Assembly: GCA_001798455.1 (NCBI GenBank) | Contig: MGSI01000093.1 | Coordinates: 560 to 8,031, forward strand | Origin: Deltaproteobacteria bacterium RIFCSPLOWO2_02_FULL_57_26 | GTDB lineage: Bacteria; Desulfobacterota; Binatia; UBA9968 | Length of the DNA: 7,472 nt | Direction of reading: 5' to 3' | Part shown: piece by piece, positions 5,827 to 7,472 of the stretch | How positions within the stretch are numbered: the first letter of the stretch is position 1 | Layout: each line of letters opens with the position of its first letter | Notes under the pieces: model-generated | Seen by the model: the letters and a program-made list of their open reading frames with translations, nothing else | Told to the model about the DNA's origin: nothing | Databases searched by the model: none | Translations under genes and position numbers: made by a program

Positions 5827-6286
5827 TATCGGCTTCCCCTCCAGGCGCGCCATCAGCGCCATAGGAGAGCAGATCGTAGGGCCCATGCTCACTGGGACTT
5901 CGATAAACATAGGGCCTACCCCAGGGATCCAGAGGGACCTCCTTTTTGAGGTAAGGGCCATCCCACTTGTCCAATCCACTAGGCCGTGTTCTGAGCGCTT
6001 CCAGCCCTTCCGCGGTCGTGGGATAGCGTCCCGCATCCAGACGGAGGGTATCCAAAGCCGTGCCCAACAGCTCGATCTGGGCCTTCGTTGCCTTCAACTT
6101 GGCTTTCTCCTCCTGCCGGATAAAACGCGGCGCTACCAGCGCCGCAAGCAAACCAATGATCACCATGACGACGAGAAGCTCGACGAGAGTGAAACCCCGA
6201 TTCTTTCGTGTTCGTGATCGTGATTCGTGTTCGTCACGAGCACGAGCACCGAGCCACGAGCACGGTAACTTAGAACGGTAAATCAT
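5798..6286 (-). CDS. gspG: T2SS major pseudopilin GspG
   Basis: GspG is the main subunit of the pseudopilus. It is 162 aa, with a leader of residues 1-31 ending KNRG and a mature N-terminus FTLVELLVVMVIIGLLAALVA with Glu at +5. The conserved C-terminal part is clear: LDPWGRPYVY at 119-128, then YDLLSYGADGAPGGEADNADI at 137-157 with the Asp residues that bind calcium in this family. The ATG at 6286 is forced, since no in-frame ATG, GTG or TTG lies between it and the cleavage site. It overlaps the 3' end of gspF by 17 bp and has no clear Shine-Dalgarno. The 31-residue leader is about three times longer than usual because it is partly encoded by a CACGA-type repeat. The mature protein has the usual length. 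Confidence 0.95.
   Translation of the reverse strand: MIYRSKLPCSWLGARARDEHESRSRTRKNRGFTLVELLVVMVIIGLLAALVAPRFIRQEEKAKLKATKAQIELLGTALDTLRLDAGRYPTTAEGLEALRTRPSGLDKWDGPYLKKEVPLDPWGRPYVYRSPSEHGPYDLLSYGADGAPGGEADNADITSWER
6204..6265. repeat. Hexamer-like CACGA/TCGTG repeat inside the gspG leader
   Basis: Read on the minus strand, CTCGTG-type units are followed by ACGAAC, ACGAATC, ACGATC, ACGAAC and ACGAAA. The two halves are of opposite sense, so TCGTG-ACGAA-CACGA can form a five-base-pair hairpin. The repeat covers most of gspG codons 8-28. Six-base direct repeats CGGTAA lie at 6263-6268 and 6276-6281 at its outer edge. Confidence 0.75.
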
Positions 6287-7472
6287 TGATGCTGAAAATC
6301 GCCATTAACATTGAAATGACAACCACCCCAACCACCAAGCCCATTCCCAATATCAAAGCCGGCTCCAAAAGTGACATGAGCCGCTTGGTGGCGCGCTTGA
6401 CCTCCTGGTCATAATGCTCTGCCACGGTGACCAGCATCGTTTCAAGCCTGCCAGTCTCTTCCCCCACAGCGATCATGTGAAGAGCGAGATCGGGGAAAAC
6501 CCCGCTCTCAGTTAGGGGTCCCACCATTCCTTTGCCCTCTCTCACCCTTTTTTGAACCTGAGCGATAGCTTGGGCCAGTACCCGGTTGGCGACCACTCCC
6601 TGCACCGTGCCCAGGGCTTCTAAGAGAGGCACACCCCCTTTTAGCAGCGCGGCCAAAGTCGTGGTGAAGCGCGCCACCTCAAGTTTGCACAGAAGATCAC
6701 CCAGCACCCACAGCCGAAGCCGCCCGCGATCCCACCGCAGCCTCCCCTCCGGACTGCGGATATAAAAGGCGCCGGCCACAGCGCCAATGACGATTAGTAA
6801 GAGCGCCAGCCAGCCATAACGGGACAGTGCGTAGCTGAAGTTGATCAGAAGCAGGGTCATCCAGGGAAGGGCCTGGTTGATATCCTTAAAGATGAGAGAG
6901 AATTTGGGGATTACATAAACGAAAAGGACAGTGAGGGAAAGGCCCGCTACCGTGGCCAGAAGCACCGGATAGGTCAACGCGGATTTAAGATCTTCCCGGA
7001 GATTTATCGAGCGCTCAAGGTATTCCACAAGGTGGCGGAGGACCGCATCGAGGATGCCCCCGGTCTCCCCCGCTCGGATCATGTTCACGTAAAGCTTAGG
7101 AAATATATCGGGATGCTCAGCCATAGAGGCAGCCAGAGACTTGCCCGCGCGAACGCCTTCCAAAACAAGGCGTATGGTTTTCCTGAACTCTTCGCTTTGA
7201 ACAAGGTTGGACATGACCGAGAGGCTTCGGTCAAGCGGCAGCCCCGCGCCCAGCAAGGTGCTCAACTCCTGAGTAAAATGGAGGAGCTCTTGCTCCGTTA
7301 TCCTTCCGCGGAAAAAAAGGGAAAAGGAGAGTGACTTGCCGGATACCTCACCCGGTGCGGTGATCCTCAAAGGGATCAACCCCATTTCATGGAGCCGCGC
7401 CACGACCCCGTGTTCGCCTTGAGCCTCCATGATCCCTTCGACCAATTTACCCGAAGGATCGGTAGCGCGGTA
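6270..7472 (-). CDS. gspF: T2SS inner-membrane platform protein GspF, 5' end cut by window
   Basis: GspF is the polytopic inner-membrane core of the assembly machine and contacts GspE and GspL. The window holds 400 residues. The first in-frame residues, YRATDPSGKLVEGIMEA, match the usual GspF start, so only a few residues are missing; the TTG at 7445 is an internal Leu codon and not the start. Two tandem T2SSF domains are visible: about 63-188 (HFTQELSTLLGAGLPL, then RAGETGG) and about 268-390 (ARFTTTLAALLKGGVPL, then AVGEETG). Membrane segments lie at about 168-191, 207-237 and 368-395, as in the family. It ends TAA at 6270 and overlaps gspG by 17 bp. Upstream, beyond the window, gspE is expected. 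Confidence 0.95.
   Translation of the reverse strand, partial: YRATDPSGKLVEGIMEAQGEHGVVARLHEMGLIPLRITAPGEVSGKSLSFSLFFRGRITEQELLHFTQELSTLLGAGLPLDRSLSVMSNLVQSEEFRKTIRLVLEGVRAGKSLAASMAEHPDIFPKLYVNMIRAGETGGILDAVLRHLVEYLERSINLREDLKSALTYPVLLATVAGLSLTVLFVYVIPKFSLIFKDINQALPWMTLLLINFSYALSRYGWLALLLIVIGAVAGAFYIRSPEGRLRWDRGRLRLWVLGDLLCKLEVARFTTTLAALLKGGVPLLEALGTVQGVVANRVLAQAIAQVQKRVREGKGMVGPLTESGVFPDLALHMIAVGEETGRLETMLVTVAEHYDQEVKRATKRLMSLLEPALILGMGLVVGVVVISMLMAIFSINDLPF

Noticed and set aside
5827..6036. Longer GspH start at 6036
   Set aside because: It would place about 70 extra residues before the prepilin leader, entirely over gspG. The ATG at 5826 has a Shine-Dalgarno and gives a normal leader.

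Overview
The window is most of a type II secretion system (T2SS, Gsp) operon, read entirely on the minus strand. From high to low coordinates the order is gspF (start cut by the window edge), gspG, gspH, gspI, gspJ, gspK, gspL, gspM and gspC. The ATPase gene gspE probably lies just beyond the right edge and the secretin gene gspD elsewhere. I see no gspN, gspD or prepilin peptidase gene here. The moderately GC-rich sequence, a GspL that looks like a PilM-PilN fusion, the PilO-like GspM, a short GspC without a PDZ domain and TTTCGAA-type heptamer repeats together suggest an environmental Desulfobacterota, NC10 or similar lineage. That placement is only an inference.

Layout. 6270-7472: GspF, the polytopic inner-membrane platform protein. 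4344-6286: five pseudopilins, G (major), H, I, J and K (minor, tip). 1076-3210: GspL and GspM, the inner-membrane assembly platform. 355-981: GspC, which links the platform to the outer-membrane secretin. 1-354: beyond the operon, one weakly supported 70-codon plus-strand ORF and nothing else I recognise. Coupling is tight: ATGA stop/start overlaps join H-I, I-J, J-K and L-M, and longer overlaps join F-G and G-H. Gaps of about 90 bp occur only before gspL and gspC, and both gaps carry promoter-like sequence.

Working together: GspE (outside the window) would drive GspF and the GspL/M platform to build a pseudopilus of GspG capped by H, I, J and K. GspC would couple this to the secretin so that folded periplasmic proteins are exported.

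The most unusual feature is that the short leader-peptide segments of several pseudopilin genes are built from simple tandem repeats: five perfect heptamers in gspJ, about ten degenerate heptamers in gspK and hexamer-like CACGA repeats in gspG, with a possible decayed trace in gspI. In gspJ the repeats lie between the start codon and the cleavage site, so a change of one unit would shift the frame. Other points are a probable ATT start for gspC behind a good Shine-Dalgarno and its own sigma70-type promoter, a perfect TATAAT placed so close to gspL that the transcript would be nearly leaderless, and alanine instead of glycine at the GspI cleavage site.
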